DNA from: Pseudomonas ovata
GTDB lineage: Bacteria > Pseudomonadota > Gammaproteobacteria > Pseudomonadales > Pseudomonadaceae
Assembly: GCF_003131185.1 (NCBI RefSeq)
Contig: NZ_QFFU01000008.1
Coordinates: 124,001-188,000, forward strand
Direction of reading: 5' to 3'
Length of the DNA: 64,000 nucleotides
The notes under the pieces were generated by a model, which had not been told where the DNA came from, searched no databases, and was given only the letters and a program-made list of their open reading frames with translations. The position numbers and the translations under genes are program-made. Shown piece by piece: positions 51,811 through 62,240 of the stretch. How positions within the stretch are numbered: position 1 is the stretch's first letter; each line of letters opens with the position of its first letter.

Positions 51811-53307
51811 ATGCCAGACACTCAAGTCCATTTACCCGACGCGCTGTACAGCGCCGCCCAGGTCCGCGACCTCGATGCGCGGCTGATCGGCAGCGGCACG
51901 CCAGGGCTGGAGCTGATGCAGCGTGCCGCCCACGCCGCCTGGCGGGCCATGCGCCGGCGCTGGTCCGACGCCGGGGTGCTGAGCGTGCTGGCCGGGCACG
52001 GCAACAATGCCGGTGACGGTTACCTGGTGGCAGCCCTGGCGCACAAGGCCGGCTGGTCGGTGCGGGTGCTGGCGGTGGGCGATCCCGCCGCCTTGCGCGG
52101 CGATGCGGCCACGGCGTGCGCCGAGGCCCGGGCGGCGGGTGTCGATATCGTGCAATGGCTTGACCAGCCGCTGTCTGGCGTGGTGCTCGATGCGCTGCTG
52201 GGCACCGGGCTTGCCGGTGAAGTGCGTGAACCTTATAAGTCGGCTATCGAGGCCATCAATGCCTCGGGTTTGCCGGTGGCTGCGGTCGACCTGCCTTCGG
52301 GGCTGTGTGCCGATACCGGACGAATGCTGGGGGGCGCAGTGCGCGCCGACCTTACGGTGACCTTCATTGGCCTGAAGCTGGGCCTGTTCACGGCCCAGGC
52401 GCCCGATTGCGTCGGGCATCTGGTGTTCGACGACCTGCAGGCCGACCCGCATGTACTCGGCACGACACCGGTCAGTGCGCAGCGCCTGGACAGCTTCAAC
52501 CTGCCGCCACTGGCGCCCCGACCGCGCACAGCACACAAAGGCCAATACGGCCGGGTGCTGGTGGTCGGTGGCGATCATGGCATGGGTGGTGCGGCGTTGC
52601 TCAGTGCCGAAAGCGCCCTGCGCAGTGGCGCCGGCATGTTGAGCCTGGCCACCCGCCCCGAACACATCCCGGCAGCGCTGGTGCGCATGCCCGAAGTCAT
52701 GAGTGCCGGGGTGAGTTCGGCCAATCAGCTGATGGACCTGATCGCGGCTGCCAGCGTGCTGGTGGTCGGGCCGGGACTGGGGCAGGGCCGTTGGGGCCGC
52801 AGCCTGTTGTCGGCCGTTGCCTGTGCCGACAAGCTGCAGGTCTGGGATGCCGATGCGCTCAACCTGCTGGCCGCCGGACACGTGAGTATCCCGGGCGCTT
52901 GCGTGATCACCCCGCACCCCGGTGAAGCGGCGCGCCTGCTGGGTGTCGACCTCCATGAGGTCCAGGCCGACCGGCCTGCCGCTGCGCGGGCGTTGGCGAA
53001 AAAGTATCAAGGTGTGTGCGTATTGAAAGGCAGCGGCAGTCTGATTGCCGATGCCCAGGGGCGTCTGGCACTGTGCGACCGGGGTCATCCGGCCATGGCC
53101 AGCGCCGGCCTGGGTGATGTCCTGGCCGGCCTGATCGGCGCGCTGCTGGCCCAGCACATGGGGGCCTATGAGGCCGCCTGCCTGGGCGTCTGGCTGCACG
53201 CCAGGGCGGGCGAGCAGGCCGGTGCGGCAGGCCGGGGCCTGTTGGCCAGTGATCTTGTTCCTGTCATTCGTCGCTTGTTGGAGGAGCATCAACCGTGTCT
53301 GAAATAA
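51811..53307 (+). CDS. nnr: Bifunctional NAD(P)H-hydrate epimerase / ADP-dependent dehydratase
   Basis: 498 residues from ATG at 51811; the open frame runs much further upstream but that is antisense to queG. The N-terminal YjeF_N part has AGHGNNAGDGYLVAALA and AVDLPSGLCADTG. The C-terminal carbohydrate-kinase-like part has GRVLVVGGDHGMGGA, TPHPGEAARLLG and ASAGLGDVLAGLIGA with the catalytic Asp. It repairs damaged NAD(P)H hydrates. It overlaps tsaE by 13 bases. Confidence 0.95.
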   Translation: MPDTQVHLPDALYSAAQVRDLDARLIGSGTPGLELMQRAAHAAWRAMRRRWSDAGVLSVLAGHGNNAGDGYLVAALAHKAGWSVRVLAVGDPAALRGDAATACAEARAAGVDIVQWLDQPLSGVVLDALLGTGLAGEVREPYKSAIEAINASGLPVAAVDLPSGLCADTGRMLGGAVRADLTVTFIGLKLGLFTAQAPDCVGHLVFDDLQADPHVLGTTPVSAQRLDSFNLPPLAPRPRTAHKGQYGRVLVVGGDHGMGGAALLSAESALRSGAGMLSLATRPEHIPAALVRMPEVMSAGVSSANQLMDLIAAASVLVVGPGLGQGRWGRSLLSAVACADKLQVWDADALNLLAAGHVSIPGACVITPHPGEAARLLGVDLHEVQADRPAAARALAKKYQGVCVLKGSGSLIADAQGRLALCDRGHPAMASAGLGDVLAGLIGALLAQHMGAYEAACLGVWLHARAGEQAGAAGRGLLASDLVPVIRRLLEEHQPCLK

Positions 53308-53777
53308 CCCTGCAAGTGGACGGCGACGAGGCCATGACGGCCCTGGGTGCGCGCCTGGCCCAAGAGGCCGGCGGCAAGGGTGTGATCTTTCTCGAGGGTG
53401 ATCTGGGGGCGGGCAAGACCACCCTGTCACGCGGTATGATCCGCAGCCTGGGGCATGAGGGCGCGGTGAAAAGCCCGACCTTTACCCTGGTCGAACCCTA
53501 CGAAATCGGCGCGCTGCGGGTCTTTCACTTCGATCTGTACCGCTTGGTCGATCCGGAAGAGCTTGAGTTCATGGGCATCCGCGACTACTTCGAAAGCGAT
53601 GCCCTGTGCCTGATCGAGTGGCCTTCACTGGGTGCAGGCTTTTTGCCAAAGCCCGACCTGACCATTACCATTAGGCACCAGGGTCAGGGTCGCGCCGTGA
53701 CGCTGAGCCCGCAAGGTTCGCGTGGCGAGCGCTGGTGTTCGGCACTGGCCATGCAATTCAATCGTAAATGCCAATAG
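53295..53777 (+). CDS. tsaE: tRNA threonylcarbamoyladenosine biosynthesis ATPase TsaE
   Basis: 160 residues with a GTG start. The P-loop is GDLGAGKTT (35-43), followed by the family stretch SPTFTLVEPY and HFDLYRLVDPEELEFMG. It drives the TsaB/TsaD complex that makes t6A in tRNA. It lies inside the conserved nnr-tsaE-amiB-mutL operon. Confidence 0.96.
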   Translation: MSEITLQVDGDEAMTALGARLAQEAGGKGVIFLEGDLGAGKTTLSRGMIRSLGHEGAVKSPTFTLVEPYEIGALRVFHFDLYRLVDPEELEFMGIRDYFESDALCLIEWPSLGAGFLPKPDLTITIRHQGQGRAVTLSPQGSRGERWCSALAMQFNRKCQ

Positions 53778-53791
53778 ATATGGGGAAGTGT

Positions 53792-55210
53792 ATGCGCATG
53801 CGCGCGCCGATGGCGGTGCTTGGTTTGCTGTTGATGGCCCTGGCCGTGGATGTATGGGCGGCTACCCAGGTACGCAGTGTCCGTCTGTGGCGTGCACCGG
53901 ATAACACCCGGCTGGTGTTCGACCTCACCGGGCCCGTGCAGCACAGTGTCTTTACGCTGACTTCGCCCGATCGCCTGGTCATCGATATCAATGGCGCCAC
54001 CCTGGGCGGGCCGTTGAACATCGCTACGGCCAATACGCCGATCACCAGCATGCGCTCGGCGCAGCGTACGCCAACCGACCTGCGCGTGGTGATCGACCTG
54101 AAAAAGGCGGTCACCCCCAAGAGCTTTACCCTGGCGCCCAACCAGCAGTATGGCAACCGTCTGGTGGTCGACCTGTTCGATGACGCCGCCGATGCCAATC
54201 CGCCTCCAAGCCTGCCTGAAACCACCGTGGCCACCGCTCCGGCGGTGCCGATCAGCCCGGCCAAGCCCGAGATCAAGCTGACCCCGGTGCCCAGCGGCAA
54301 GCGTGACATCGTGGTGGTGATCGACGCCGGTCACGGTGGCGAAGACCCTGGCGCCTCGGGCGGCAAGGGCCAGGTGGAAAAGCACGTGGTGCTGTCCATC
54401 GCCAAGGAGCTGCAACGCCAGGTCAACGCCGAAAAAGGCTACCGTGCCGAACTGACCCGTACCGGCGACTACTTCATCCCGCTGCGCAAGCGTACGGAAA
54501 TCGCCCGGGCCAAGGGCGCCGACCTGTTCGTGTCGATCCACGCCGACGCCGCGCCGTCCAAGGCCGCGTTCGGTGCCTCGGTGTTCGCCTTGTCCGACCG
54601 TGGGGCCACTTCGGAAACCGCGCGCTGGCTGGCTGACAGCGAAAACCGCTCCGACCTGATCGGCGGTGCCGGTGCGGTCAGCCTGGACGACAAGGACCGG
54701 ATGCTGGCCGGCGTGCTGCTGGACCTGTCGATGACCGCTTCGCTGTCGTCGAGCCTGAACGTGGGGCAGAAGGTGTTGAGCAACATCGGACGGATCACCT
54801 CGCTGCACAAGTCGCGGGTCGAGCAGGCCGGCTTCATGGTGCTCAAGTCGCCGGACATCCCGTCGATCCTGGTCGAGACCGGCTTCATTTCCAACGCCAA
54901 CGAGGCCAACAAACTGACCACGGCCTCGCACCAGCAGGCTCTGGCGCGCTCGATCAATGCCGGCGTCAAGCAGTTCTTCCAGCAGAACCCGCCCCAGGGG
55001 ACTTACATCGCCTGGCTGCGTGACAACGGAAAGCTGGCCCAGGGCCCACGCAATCATGTCGTACGCTCCGGCGAAACCCTGGCCATGGTGGCGGCCCGCT
55101 ACGACATGAATGTCGCCACGCTGCGCAGTGCCAACTCGTTGAAAACCGATGAGTTGCGTGTTGGCCAGGACCTGCGAATCCCCAGTGCCGAGGTTGCTTC
55201 ACAGCCATGA
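53792..55210 (+). CDS. amiB: N-acetylmuramoyl-L-alanine amidase with AMIN and LysM domains
   Basis: About 472 residues from the ATG at 53792, just after GGGGAAG; other ATGs at 53768, 53780 and 53798 are possible. A signal peptide ([16 protein letters not shown]) is followed by an AMIN domain, then Amidase_3 with [16 protein letters not shown] and [12 protein letters not shown] as zinc-binding and catalytic parts. A LysM motif ([17 protein letters not shown]) is at the end. It splits septal peptidoglycan. It overlaps mutL by ATGA. Confidence 0.93.
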   Translation: MRMRAPMAVLGLLLMALAVDVWAATQVRSVRLWRAPDNTRLVFDLTGPVQHSVFTLTSPDRLVIDINGATLGGPLNIATANTPITSMRSAQRTPTDLRVVIDLKKAVTPKSFTLAPNQQYGNRLVVDLFDDAADANPPPSLPETTVATAPAVPISPAKPEIKLTPVPSGKRDIVVVIDAGHGGEDPGASGGKGQVEKHVVLSIAKELQRQVNAEKGYRAELTRTGDYFIPLRKRTEIARAKGADLFVSIHADAAPSKAAFGASVFALSDRGATSETARWLADSENRSDLIGGAGAVSLDDKDRMLAGVLLDLSMTASLSSSLNVGQKVLSNIGRITSLHKSRVEQAGFMVLKSPDIPSILVETGFISNANEANKLTTASHQQALARSINAGVKQFFQQNPPQGTYIAWLRDNGKLAQGPRNHVVRSGETLAMVAARYDMNVATLRSANSLKTDELRVGQDLRIPSAEVASQP

Positions 55211-57174
55211 CCGATCTGCTTGCCGACAGCGTGCCTGTCGAGGGGCCCGACAATGGGGTCGAGGCTGCGCGTATCGAATTGCTCAGCCCGCGGCTGGCCA
55301 ACCAGATCGCCGCCGGCGAGGTGGTCGAGCGCCCGGCTTCGGTCATCAAGGAACTGCTGGAAAACAGCCTTGATTCCGGGGCGCGGCGCATCGATGTCGA
55401 TGTCGAACAGGCCGGTATCAAGCTGCTCAAGGTGCGCGATGACGGGCGCGGCATTGCCGCTGACGACTTGCCGCTGGCGCTGGCCCGCCACGCCACCAGC
55501 AAGATCCGCGAACTTGAAGACCTCGAGCGGGTCATGAGCCTGGGGTTCCGGGGTGAGGCGCTGGCCTCGATCAGTTCGGTCTCGCGCCTGACCCTGACCT
55601 CGCGCACGCAAGGCGCCGACCAGGCCTGGCAGGTCGAGACCGAAGGCCGTGAAATGAACTCCCGCGTGCAGCCCTCGGCGCACCCGGTCGGTACGTCCGT
55701 GGAAGTGCGCGACCTGTTCTTCAATACCCCGGCACGGCGCAAGTTTCTCAAGGCCGAGAAAACCGAATTCGATCACCTGCAGGAAGTCATCAAGCGCATG
55801 GCGCTGGCGCGCTTCGACGTCGGCTTTCATCTGCGCCACAACGGCAAGAGCGTCCTGAGCCTGCACGAGGCTCATGACGAGAACGCCCGTGCCAGGCGCG
55901 TTGGCGTGATCTGCGGCCCCGGCTTTCTGGAGCAGGCGCTGCCGATCGAGATCGAGCGCAACGGTCTGCACCTGTGGGGCTGGGTCGGGTTGCCGACCTT
56001 TTCGCGCAGCCAGGCCGATCTGCAGTATTTCTTCGTCAACGGCCGCGCTGTGCGTGACAAACTGGTCGCCCATGCGGTGCGCCAGGCCTATCGTGACGTG
56101 CTGTTCAATGGTCGGCATCCGACCTTCGTGCTGTTTCTGGAAGTCGATCCGGCGGCCGTGGACGTCAACGTTCACCCGACCAAGCACGAGGTGCGCTTTC
56201 GTGACGGGCGCATGGTCCACGATTTTCTCTATGGCACCCTGCACCGTGCCCTGGGCGATGTGCGGCCACAGGACCATCTGGCCGATACACAGGTCGAGCC
56301 CGAAGCGCCGCGTCCGACCGGGGTGGCTGCCGGTGAGTTCGGCCCGCAGGGCGAGATGACGCTGGCCGCGCACACCCTGGAGCGCCCGCAAGGCCCGGCT
56401 TATGGCGGCGCTGCGGGCGCAGGACCCGGTGCCGGTTACCAGTACTCGCCACGCCCGGCTTCCGGCCTGCCGACGGGTGAAGCGCAGCAGGTCTATCGCG
56501 AATTCTTTGCGCCGTTGCCGGGGGCTGCCACAGGTGGCGCACCCGGTGCCACGCCCCTGTCGGCCAGCTTGCCGGAGTCCGGCGGTGATGTGCCGCCGCT
56601 GGGCTACGCCCTGGCGCAGCTCAAGGGTATCTACATCCTGGCGGAAAACGCCCATGGCCTGGTGGTGGTCGACATGCACGCCGCCCATGAGCGGATCATG
56701 TACGAGCGCCTGAAGGTGGCCATGGCCCAGGAGGGCCTCAGTGGCCAGCCGCTGCTGGTGCCCGAATCGCTGGCGGTGAGCCAGCGCGAAGCCGATTGCG
56801 CCGAGGAGCATCTCGACACCTTCCGCCAACTGGGCTTCGAACTGCATCGCCTGGGGCCTGAAACCCTGGTGATCCGGCAGATCCCGGCGCTGCTCAAGCA
56901 GGCCGAGGCCAATCGGCTGGTCAGTGATGTGCTGGGTGACCTGATGGAGTATGGCACCAGCGACCGGGTCCAGGCGCACCTGAACGAACTGCTCGGCACC
57001 ATGGCCTGCCACGGCGCGGTGCGGGCCAACCGGCGCCTGGCCATCCCGGAAATGAACGCCCTGCTGCGCGACATGGAGCACACCGAGCGCAGCGGTCAAT
57101 GCAATCATGGACGGCCCACCTGGACCCAGATGGGCCTGGATGATCTGGACAAACTCTTCCTGCGCGGTCGCTGA
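55207..57174 (+). CDS. mutL: DNA mismatch repair protein MutL
   Basis: 655 residues. The GHKL ATPase has [26 protein letters not shown] and [14 protein letters not shown] linker from about 380 to 460 is Gly/Ala/Pro-rich. The C-terminal endonuclease signature appears as [12 protein letters not shown] from D489 (the usual form is DQHAxxE), so it should be a nicking MutL as in other bacteria without MutH. It links MutS to repair. Confidence 0.97.
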   Translation: MTDLLADSVPVEGPDNGVEAARIELLSPRLANQIAAGEVVERPASVIKELLENSLDSGARRIDVDVEQAGIKLLKVRDDGRGIAADDLPLALARHATSKIRELEDLERVMSLGFRGEALASISSVSRLTLTSRTQGADQAWQVETEGREMNSRVQPSAHPVGTSVEVRDLFFNTPARRKFLKAEKTEFDHLQEVIKRMALARFDVGFHLRHNGKSVLSLHEAHDENARARRVGVICGPGFLEQALPIEIERNGLHLWGWVGLPTFSRSQADLQYFFVNGRAVRDKLVAHAVRQAYRDVLFNGRHPTFVLFLEVDPAAVDVNVHPTKHEVRFRDGRMVHDFLYGTLHRALGDVRPQDHLADTQVEPEAPRPTGVAAGEFGPQGEMTLAAHTLERPQGPAYGGAAGAGPGAGYQYSPRPASGLPTGEAQQVYREFFAPLPGAATGGAPGATPLSASLPESGGDVPPLGYALAQLKGIYILAENAHGLVVVDMHAAHERIMYERLKVAMAQEGLSGQPLLVPESLAVSQREADCAEEHLDTFRQLGFELHRLGPETLVIRQIPALLKQAEANRLVSDVLGDLMEYGTSDRVQAHLNELLGTMACHGAVRANRRLAIPEMNALLRDMEHTERSGQCNHGRPTWTQMGLDDLDKLFLRGR

Positions 57175-58146
57175 ATGAACGCTTTACCCCCGGCCATCTT
57201 TCTCATGGGGCCCACTGCGGCCGGCAAGACCGACCTGGCCATAGAACTGACCAAAGTGCTGCCGTGCGAGCTGATCAGTGTCGATTCGGCCCTGGTCTAT
57301 CGCGGCATGGACATCGGCACCGCCAAGCCTTCCAGGCAGCAACTGGCTGAATTCCCGCATCGGCTGATCGACATCCTTGACCCGGCGCAGAGCTATTCGG
57401 CCGCCGATTTCCGGCGTGATGCGCTCGCGGCCATGGCCGACATCACCGCACGCGGCAAGATTCCTTTGCTGGTCGGCGGCACTATGTTGTATTTCAAGGC
57501 TCTATTGGAGGGGCTGGCCAGCATGCCGTCCGCCGATGCCGAGGTTCGGGCGCAGCTCGAGGCCGAGGCAAAGGTACATGGCTGGCAGGCCTTGCATGAC
57601 CAGTTGGCCGCGGTGGATCCGGTTTCGGCTGCACGCATTCATCCCAATGACCCGCAGCGTCTGGTCCGGGCGCTTGAAGTGTATCGGGTCAGTGGAAAAA
57701 GCATGACCGCGCATCACGAGCAACAAATTGCGCAAAGTGCCGATGGATCAGCATCGGGACAGGGGCAATTGCCCTATACTGTCGCCAACCTCGCGATAGC
57801 ACCGGCTGATCGCAAGGTCTTGCATGACCGCATTGCATTACGTTTTGGGCAAATGCTGGAACAGGGATTTCTGGATGAAGTACTGGCGTTGCGCTCAAGG
57901 ACAGACCTGCACGCAGGATTGCCCGCTATCAGAGCCGTCGGTTATCGCCAGGTCTGGGATCATCTGGATGGAAAGCTGACACGTGAAGAAATGCAGGAGA
58001 GGGGCATCATTGCCACGCGCCAACTGGCCAAGCGGCAGTTTACCTGGCTACGCAGCTGGGAAAATCTGCAGTGGCTTGACAGCCTGGATCGCGACAATCT
58101 GCCACGCGCCTTGAAATACCTGGGATCGGTCTCCATATTGAGCTGA
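57175..58146 (+). CDS. miaA: tRNA dimethylallyltransferase
   Basis: 323 residues, starting directly after the mutL stop. The P-loop is GPTAAGKT (12-19), then [19 protein letters not shown] and the later [11 protein letters not shown]. It adds dimethylallyl to A37 in tRNAs reading UNN codons. The last part of the gene often holds the hfq promoter in other species. Confidence 0.97.
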   Translation: MNALPPAIFLMGPTAAGKTDLAIELTKVLPCELISVDSALVYRGMDIGTAKPSRQQLAEFPHRLIDILDPAQSYSAADFRRDALAAMADITARGKIPLLVGGTMLYFKALLEGLASMPSADAEVRAQLEAEAKVHGWQALHDQLAAVDPVSAARIHPNDPQRLVRALEVYRVSGKSMTAHHEQQIAQSADGSASGQGQLPYTVANLAIAPADRKVLHDRIALRFGQMLEQGFLDEVLALRSRTDLHAGLPAIRAVGYRQVWDHLDGKLTREEMQERGIIATRQLAKRQFTWLRSWENLQWLDSLDRDNLPRALKYLGSVSILS

Positions 58147-58238
58147 GTCCTTGCAATTGCCGTCTATCCTTGGGGGGTAGCGGCCAAGCCTATCGAATTC
58201 TTGTTTATTTATTATTGATCCTTAAAGGAGTGCGGCAC

Positions 58239-58499
58239 ATGTCAAAAGGGCATTCGCTACAAGACCCTTACTTGAATACCTTGCGCAAGGAGAAGGTCGG
58301 CGTCTCGATCTATCTGGTCAACGGTATCAAGCTGCAAGGTACGATCGAGTCGTTCGATCAGTTCGTCATTCTGCTGAAAAACACCGTCAGCCAGATGGTC
58401 TACAAACACGCTATTTCCACCGTGGTCCCGGTTCGTCCGATCCGTCTGCCAAGCGCTTCGGAAACAGAAGCCGGTGATTCCGAGCCCGGTAACGCCTGA
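58239..58499 (+). CDS. hfq: RNA chaperone Hfq
   Basis: 86 residues from ATG at 58239, with a strong AAAGGAG 8 bases before. Both Sm motifs are seen: [18 protein letters not shown] and [11 protein letters not shown], with Gln8 in SLQDPYLN. It forms a hexamer binding small RNAs and mRNAs. A C-terminal acidic tail follows residue 70. Confidence 0.98.
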   Translation: MSKGHSLQDPYLNTLRKEKVGVSIYLVNGIKLQGTIESFDQFVILLKNTVSQMVYKHAISTVVPVRPIRLPSASETEAGDSEPGNA

Positions 58500-58511
58500 T
58501 AGGAGCCTGCC

Positions 58512-59813
58512 TTGTTCTTTGAGCGCCACAGCGGTGGTGAGCGGGCGATACTCGTTCATCTGGAAGGTCAAGACCCTGAGGCGCGCGAAGATCCGCAGGA
58601 GTTTCAGGAACTGGCTCTTTCGGCAGGTGCCGATACCGTCGCGTTTATCAACGTGCCGCGTCATCGGCCATCGGCCAAATACCTGATCGGAAGTGGCAAG
58701 GTCGAGGAACTTCGCGACCAGATCAAATCCGGTCATGTCGATCTCGTGATCTTCAATCACACCCTTACGCCCAGTCAGGAGCGTAACCTCGAACGTGTCT
58801 TCGAATGCCGGGTACTCGACCGTACCGGGCTGATCCTCGACATCTTTGCCCAACGCGCCCGTACCCATGAAGGCAAGCTGCAGGTCGAACTGGCCCAGCT
58901 TGAGCACATGAGCACCCGCCTGGTTCGTGGCTGGACTCACCTCGAACGCCAGAAAGGCGGTATCGGCCTGCGCGGTCCGGGTGAAACCCAGCTTGAAACC
59001 GACCGTCGCCTGTTGCGGGTCCGCCTGCGCCAGATCAAGGGGCGGCTGGAAAAGGTGCGCAGCCAGCGCGACCAGGCCCGGCGTGGCCGCAAGCGTGCCG
59101 ATATCCCGTCGGTTTCGCTGGTGGGCTACACCAACGCCGGCAAGTCGACGCTGTTCAACGCCGTCACCGACTCCGAGGTCTACGCGGCCGACCAACTGTT
59201 CGCCACCCTCGACCCGACCCTGCGCCGTCTGCAACTCGACGACCTGGGGCCGATCGTGCTGGCTGACACCGTGGGGTTCATTCGTCATCTGCCGCACAAG
59301 CTGGTCGAGGCCTTTCGGGCAACCCTCGAAGAGTCGAGCAACTCCGACCTGCTGCTGCATGTGATCGACGCCCACGAGCCCGAGCGCATGGCGCAGATCG
59401 AGCAGGTCATGGCGGTGCTGGGCGAGATCGGCGCCGAGGGCTTGCCGATCCTCGAGGTGTATAACAAACTCGATCTGGTCGAGGGCGTCGAGCCGCATAT
59501 CCAGCGCAATGCCGAGGGCAAGCCCGAGCGGGTCTGGGTGTCGGCGCGCGATGGCCGTGGTCTTGAGCTGCTCAAGCAGGCGGTTGCCGAGCTGCTGGGC
59601 GACGACCTGTTCGTCGCGACCTTGCGCCTGCCACAGGATCTGGCGCGCTTGCGCGCACGGTTTTTCGAGCTGGGCGCGGTGCAGAGCGAAACGCATGATG
59701 ATGAAGGCTCCAGCCTGCTGGCTGTGCGATTGCCGCGTGTCGAACTCAATCGGCTGGTGAGTCGCGAAGGATTGCAGCCGCTGGAATTCATTGAGCAACA
59801 CACTTTGCAATAA
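58512..59813 (+). CDS. hflX: Ribosome-splitting GTPase HflX
   Basis: 433 residues with a TTG start 7 bases after AGGAG. The N-terminal HflX domain has SAKYLIGSGKVEEL and the helical GGIGLRGPGETQLETDRR. The GTPase part has GYTNAGKST (205-213), ADTVGFIRHLP and YNKLD. It rescues stalled ribosomes under stress. It lies 12 bases after hfq. Confidence 0.96.
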   Translation: MFFERHSGGERAILVHLEGQDPEAREDPQEFQELALSAGADTVAFINVPRHRPSAKYLIGSGKVEELRDQIKSGHVDLVIFNHTLTPSQERNLERVFECRVLDRTGLILDIFAQRARTHEGKLQVELAQLEHMSTRLVRGWTHLERQKGGIGLRGPGETQLETDRRLLRVRLRQIKGRLEKVRSQRDQARRGRKRADIPSVSLVGYTNAGKSTLFNAVTDSEVYAADQLFATLDPTLRRLQLDDLGPIVLADTVGFIRHLPHKLVEAFRATLEESSNSDLLLHVIDAHEPERMAQIEQVMAVLGEIGAEGLPILEVYNKLDLVEGVEPHIQRNAEGKPERVWVSARDGRGLELLKQAVAELLGDDLFVATLRLPQDLARLRARFFELGAVQSETHDDEGSSLLAVRLPRVELNRLVSREGLQPLEFIEQHTLQ

Positions 59814-59818
59814 AAGCA

Positions 59819-59845
59819 CGGGAAAGCGCTTGCACGGCTTTCCCG
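59819..59845. terminator. Hairpin after hflX
   Basis: CGGGAAAGC and GCTTTCCCG form a perfect 9-base stem with a 9-base loop just after the hflX stop. No T-run follows; it may partly reduce readthrough to hflK. Confidence 0.5.
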
Positions 59846-59909
59846 GGCATTCTGTAGCATGGGGCGGCGCGCCGAGGGCGCGTCTTTGCTTTATCAGATG
59901 GAGAGCGCT

Positions 59910-61100
59910 ATGGCTTGGAATGAGCCGGGTGGCAACTCGAACAATCAGGATCCCTGGGGTGGCAACCGTCGTGGTGGCGACCGCAAGGGGCCACCGGATC
60001 TCGACGAAGCCTTCCGCAAGCTGCAGGACAGCCTGAAGGGGTTGCTCGGCGGTGGTAAGAAACGTGGTGGCGACGGCAATGGCAGTGGCAATGGCGGCGG
60101 CTCGAACAGAGGCGGCGGCTATGGCCTGCTGGGCATCGGCCTGTTCGTGGTTCTGGCCTTCTGGCTGTACAACGCCATCTATGTCGTCGACGAGCAGGAG
60201 CAGGCTGTCGTCCTGCGGTTCGGCAAGTACTACGAAACCGTAGGGCCGGGCCTGAACATCTACTTCCCGCCGTTCGACCGCAAGTACATGGAAAACGTCA
60301 CCCGCGAGCGCGCCTACAGCAAGCAGGGCCAGATGCTGACCGAAGACGAGAACATCGTCGAAGTGCCGCTGACCGTGCAGTACCGCATTTCCAACCTCCA
60401 GGATTTCGTCCTCAACGTCGACCAGCCTGAAATCAGCCTGCAGCACGCCACCGAAAGCGCCCTGCGCCACGTCGTGGGCTCCACGGCGATGGACCAGGTG
60501 CTGACCGAAGGCCGCGAGCTGATGGCCAGCGAGATCAAGGAGCGCCTGCAGCGTTTCCTCGATACCTATCGCACCGGTATCACCATCACCCAGGTCAACG
60601 TACAGAGCGCGGCAGCCCCGCGTGAAGTGCAGGAAGCCTTCGACGACGTGATCCGCGCCCGTGAAGACGAGCAGCGTGCCCGCAACCAGGCCGAAGGCTA
60701 CGCCAATGGCGTGATCCCTGAAGCCCGTGGTCAGGCCCAGCGCATCATCGAGGACGCCAACGGTTATCGCGACGAAGTGATTTCCCGCGCCAAGGGTGAG
60801 GCCGACCGCTTTACCAAGCTGGTGACCGAGTACCGCAAGGCACCGGAAATCACCCGCGAGCGCCTGTACCTGGAAACCATGCAGCAAGTCTTCAGCAATA
60901 CCAGCAAGGTGCTGGTGACCGGCGACAAGGGGCAGAACAACCTGCTGTACCTGCCGCTGGACAAGATGATCGACAACACCCGCAGCGGCAACAGCACCGC
61001 GTCGCCTGCGACCGGTAGTTCGTCTTCCGCGAACTCCGATGCCGGCACCCGGGCGACCGAGATCCAGCAGCGTGAGACGCGTACCAGGGAGAGCCGCTGA
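59910..61100 (+). CDS. hflK: FtsH protease modulator subunit HflK
   Basis: 396 residues from ATG at 59910, preceded by GGAG. A Gly/Asn-rich head (to about residue 70), then a membrane helix (GLLGIGLFVVLAFWLY) and an SPFH domain with QAVVLRFGKYYETVGPG and YLETMQQVFS. It forms a ring with HflC around FtsH. The Ser/Ala/Thr-rich tail is cytoplasm- or periplasm-facing with no clear motif. Confidence 0.96.
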   Translation: MAWNEPGGNSNNQDPWGGNRRGGDRKGPPDLDEAFRKLQDSLKGLLGGGKKRGGDGNGSGNGGGSNRGGGYGLLGIGLFVVLAFWLYNAIYVVDEQEQAVVLRFGKYYETVGPGLNIYFPPFDRKYMENVTRERAYSKQGQMLTEDENIVEVPLTVQYRISNLQDFVLNVDQPEISLQHATESALRHVVGSTAMDQVLTEGRELMASEIKERLQRFLDTYRTGITITQVNVQSAAAPREVQEAFDDVIRAREDEQRARNQAEGYANGVIPEARGQAQRIIEDANGYRDEVISRAKGEADRFTKLVTEYRKAPEITRERLYLETMQQVFSNTSKVLVTGDKGQNNLLYLPLDKMIDNTRSGNSTASPATGSSSSANSDAGTRATEIQQRETRTRESR

Positions 61101-61969
61101 TGAGCAATAAATCACTGTTCGCACTCATCGTGGGCGTGGTGCTGGCGATCGTCGCCTGGAACAGCTTCTACATCGTGTCGCAGACCGAGCGTGCCGTACT
61201 GCTGCAATTCGGTCGCGTGGTTCAGGCCGATGTCCAGCCAGGCCTGCATGTGAAGGTCCCCTACGTCAACCAGGTGCGTCGTTTCGATGCCCGCCTGCTG
61301 ACACTGGATGCGCCGACCCAGCGGTTCCTGACCCTGGAAAAGAAAGCCGTGATGGTCGATGCCTATGCCAAGTGGCGGGTCAAGGATGCCGAGCGCTTCT
61401 ACACAGCGACCTCCGGCCTCAAGCAGATTGCCGACGAGCGCCTGTCGCGTCGTCTGGAGTCGGGCCTGCGTGACCAGTTCGGCAAGCGCACCCTGCACGA
61501 AGTCGTGTCGGGTGAGCGTGACGCACTGATGTCGGACATCACCGGCTCGCTCAACCGCATGGCGGAGAAAGAGCTGGGCATCGAGGTGGTCGACGTCCGC
61601 GTCAAGGCCATCGACCTGCCCAAGGAAGTCAACCGCAGCGTGTTCGAGCGCATGAGCACCGAGCGTGAGCGTGAGGCGCGCGAACACCGTGCCAAGGGTA
61701 ACGAGCTGGCCGAAGGCATTCGTGCCGACGCTGATCGTCAGCGCCGTGTGCTGCTGGCCGAAGCCTATCGCGAGTCCGAAGAGTCGCGCGGTGAGGGGGA
61801 TGCCCAGGCCGCTGCGATCTACTCCAAGGCCTACGGTCAGGACCAGGAGTTCTACTCGTTCTACCGCAGCCTGATGGCGTACCGCGAAAGCTTCTCGAGC
61901 AAGAGCGACGTGCTGGTACTGGACCCGAAAAGCGAGTTCTTCCGCTATCTGGAGAAGGTCAAGCCTTGA
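61100..61969 (+). CDS. hflC: FtsH protease modulator subunit HflC
   Basis: 289 residues in TGATG overlap with hflK. An N-terminal span (LFALIVGVVLAIVAWNSFYI) and SPFH domain with RAVLLQFGRVVQADVQPG; a long coiled helix around residues 190-240 with EREAREHRAKGNELAEGI. Partner of HflK. Confidence 0.97.
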   Translation: MSNKSLFALIVGVVLAIVAWNSFYIVSQTERAVLLQFGRVVQADVQPGLHVKVPYVNQVRRFDARLLTLDAPTQRFLTLEKKAVMVDAYAKWRVKDAERFYTATSGLKQIADERLSRRLESGLRDQFGKRTLHEVVSGERDALMSDITGSLNRMAEKELGIEVVDVRVKAIDLPKEVNRSVFERMSTEREREAREHRAKGNELAEGIRADADRQRRVLLAEAYRESEESRGEGDAQAAAIYSKAYGQDQEFYSFYRSLMAYRESFSSKSDVLVLDPKSEFFRYLEKVKP

Positions 61970-61974
61970 TCTGA

Positions 61975-62013
61975 ATCACCCCGCCGGGCGGCAAAACCGT
62001 CCGGTAGGGTGAT
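61975..62013. repeat. Long hairpin after hflC
   Basis: ATCACCC then CCGGGCGG pair with CCGTCCGG then GGGTGAT over a CAAAA loop, giving about 15 base pairs. It starts 6 bases after the hflC stop and has no T-run. Confidence 0.55.
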
Positions 62014-62043
62014 CGGATGCAAAAACGTGTGTATGATGCGGCA

Positions 62044-62066
62044 GCCGGGGAAATCCCGGCTTTTTT
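62044..62066 (+). terminator. Intrinsic terminator of the hfq-hflC operon
   Basis: GCCGGG and CCCGGC form a stem over GAAAT, followed by TTTTTT. It is the best intrinsic terminator in the window. The region from here to hisZ (62067-62240) has no complete gene; a frame beginning MWQDF at 62105 is discussed separately. Confidence 0.88.
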
Positions 62067-62240
62067 GCGTCTGCACGATTGATTGGTCGCATCCCGTTTC
62101 GGGTATGTGGCAGGATTTTTCGAGGAGAGTGGTCCGAGGCCTGTTCTCGGGTATTTGTCGTGCCCGTCGTATGGCCCCGCTCTCTGCTTCACTCAAGGCT
62201 TGCCGCACGGCTTGCCGCCCGCATAAAGGGGAATGGCTTA

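Noticed and set aside
58257..61124. A 955-codon open frame on the minus strand
   Set aside because: It lies wholly antisense to hfq, hflX and hflK. Its protein is low-complexity Gln/His/Gly-rich, as expected from the mirror frame of GC-rich codons.
62032..62037. TATGAT as a promoter between the two hairpins after hflC
   Set aside because: An intrinsic terminator begins only 7 bases after it, so any transcript would be too short.
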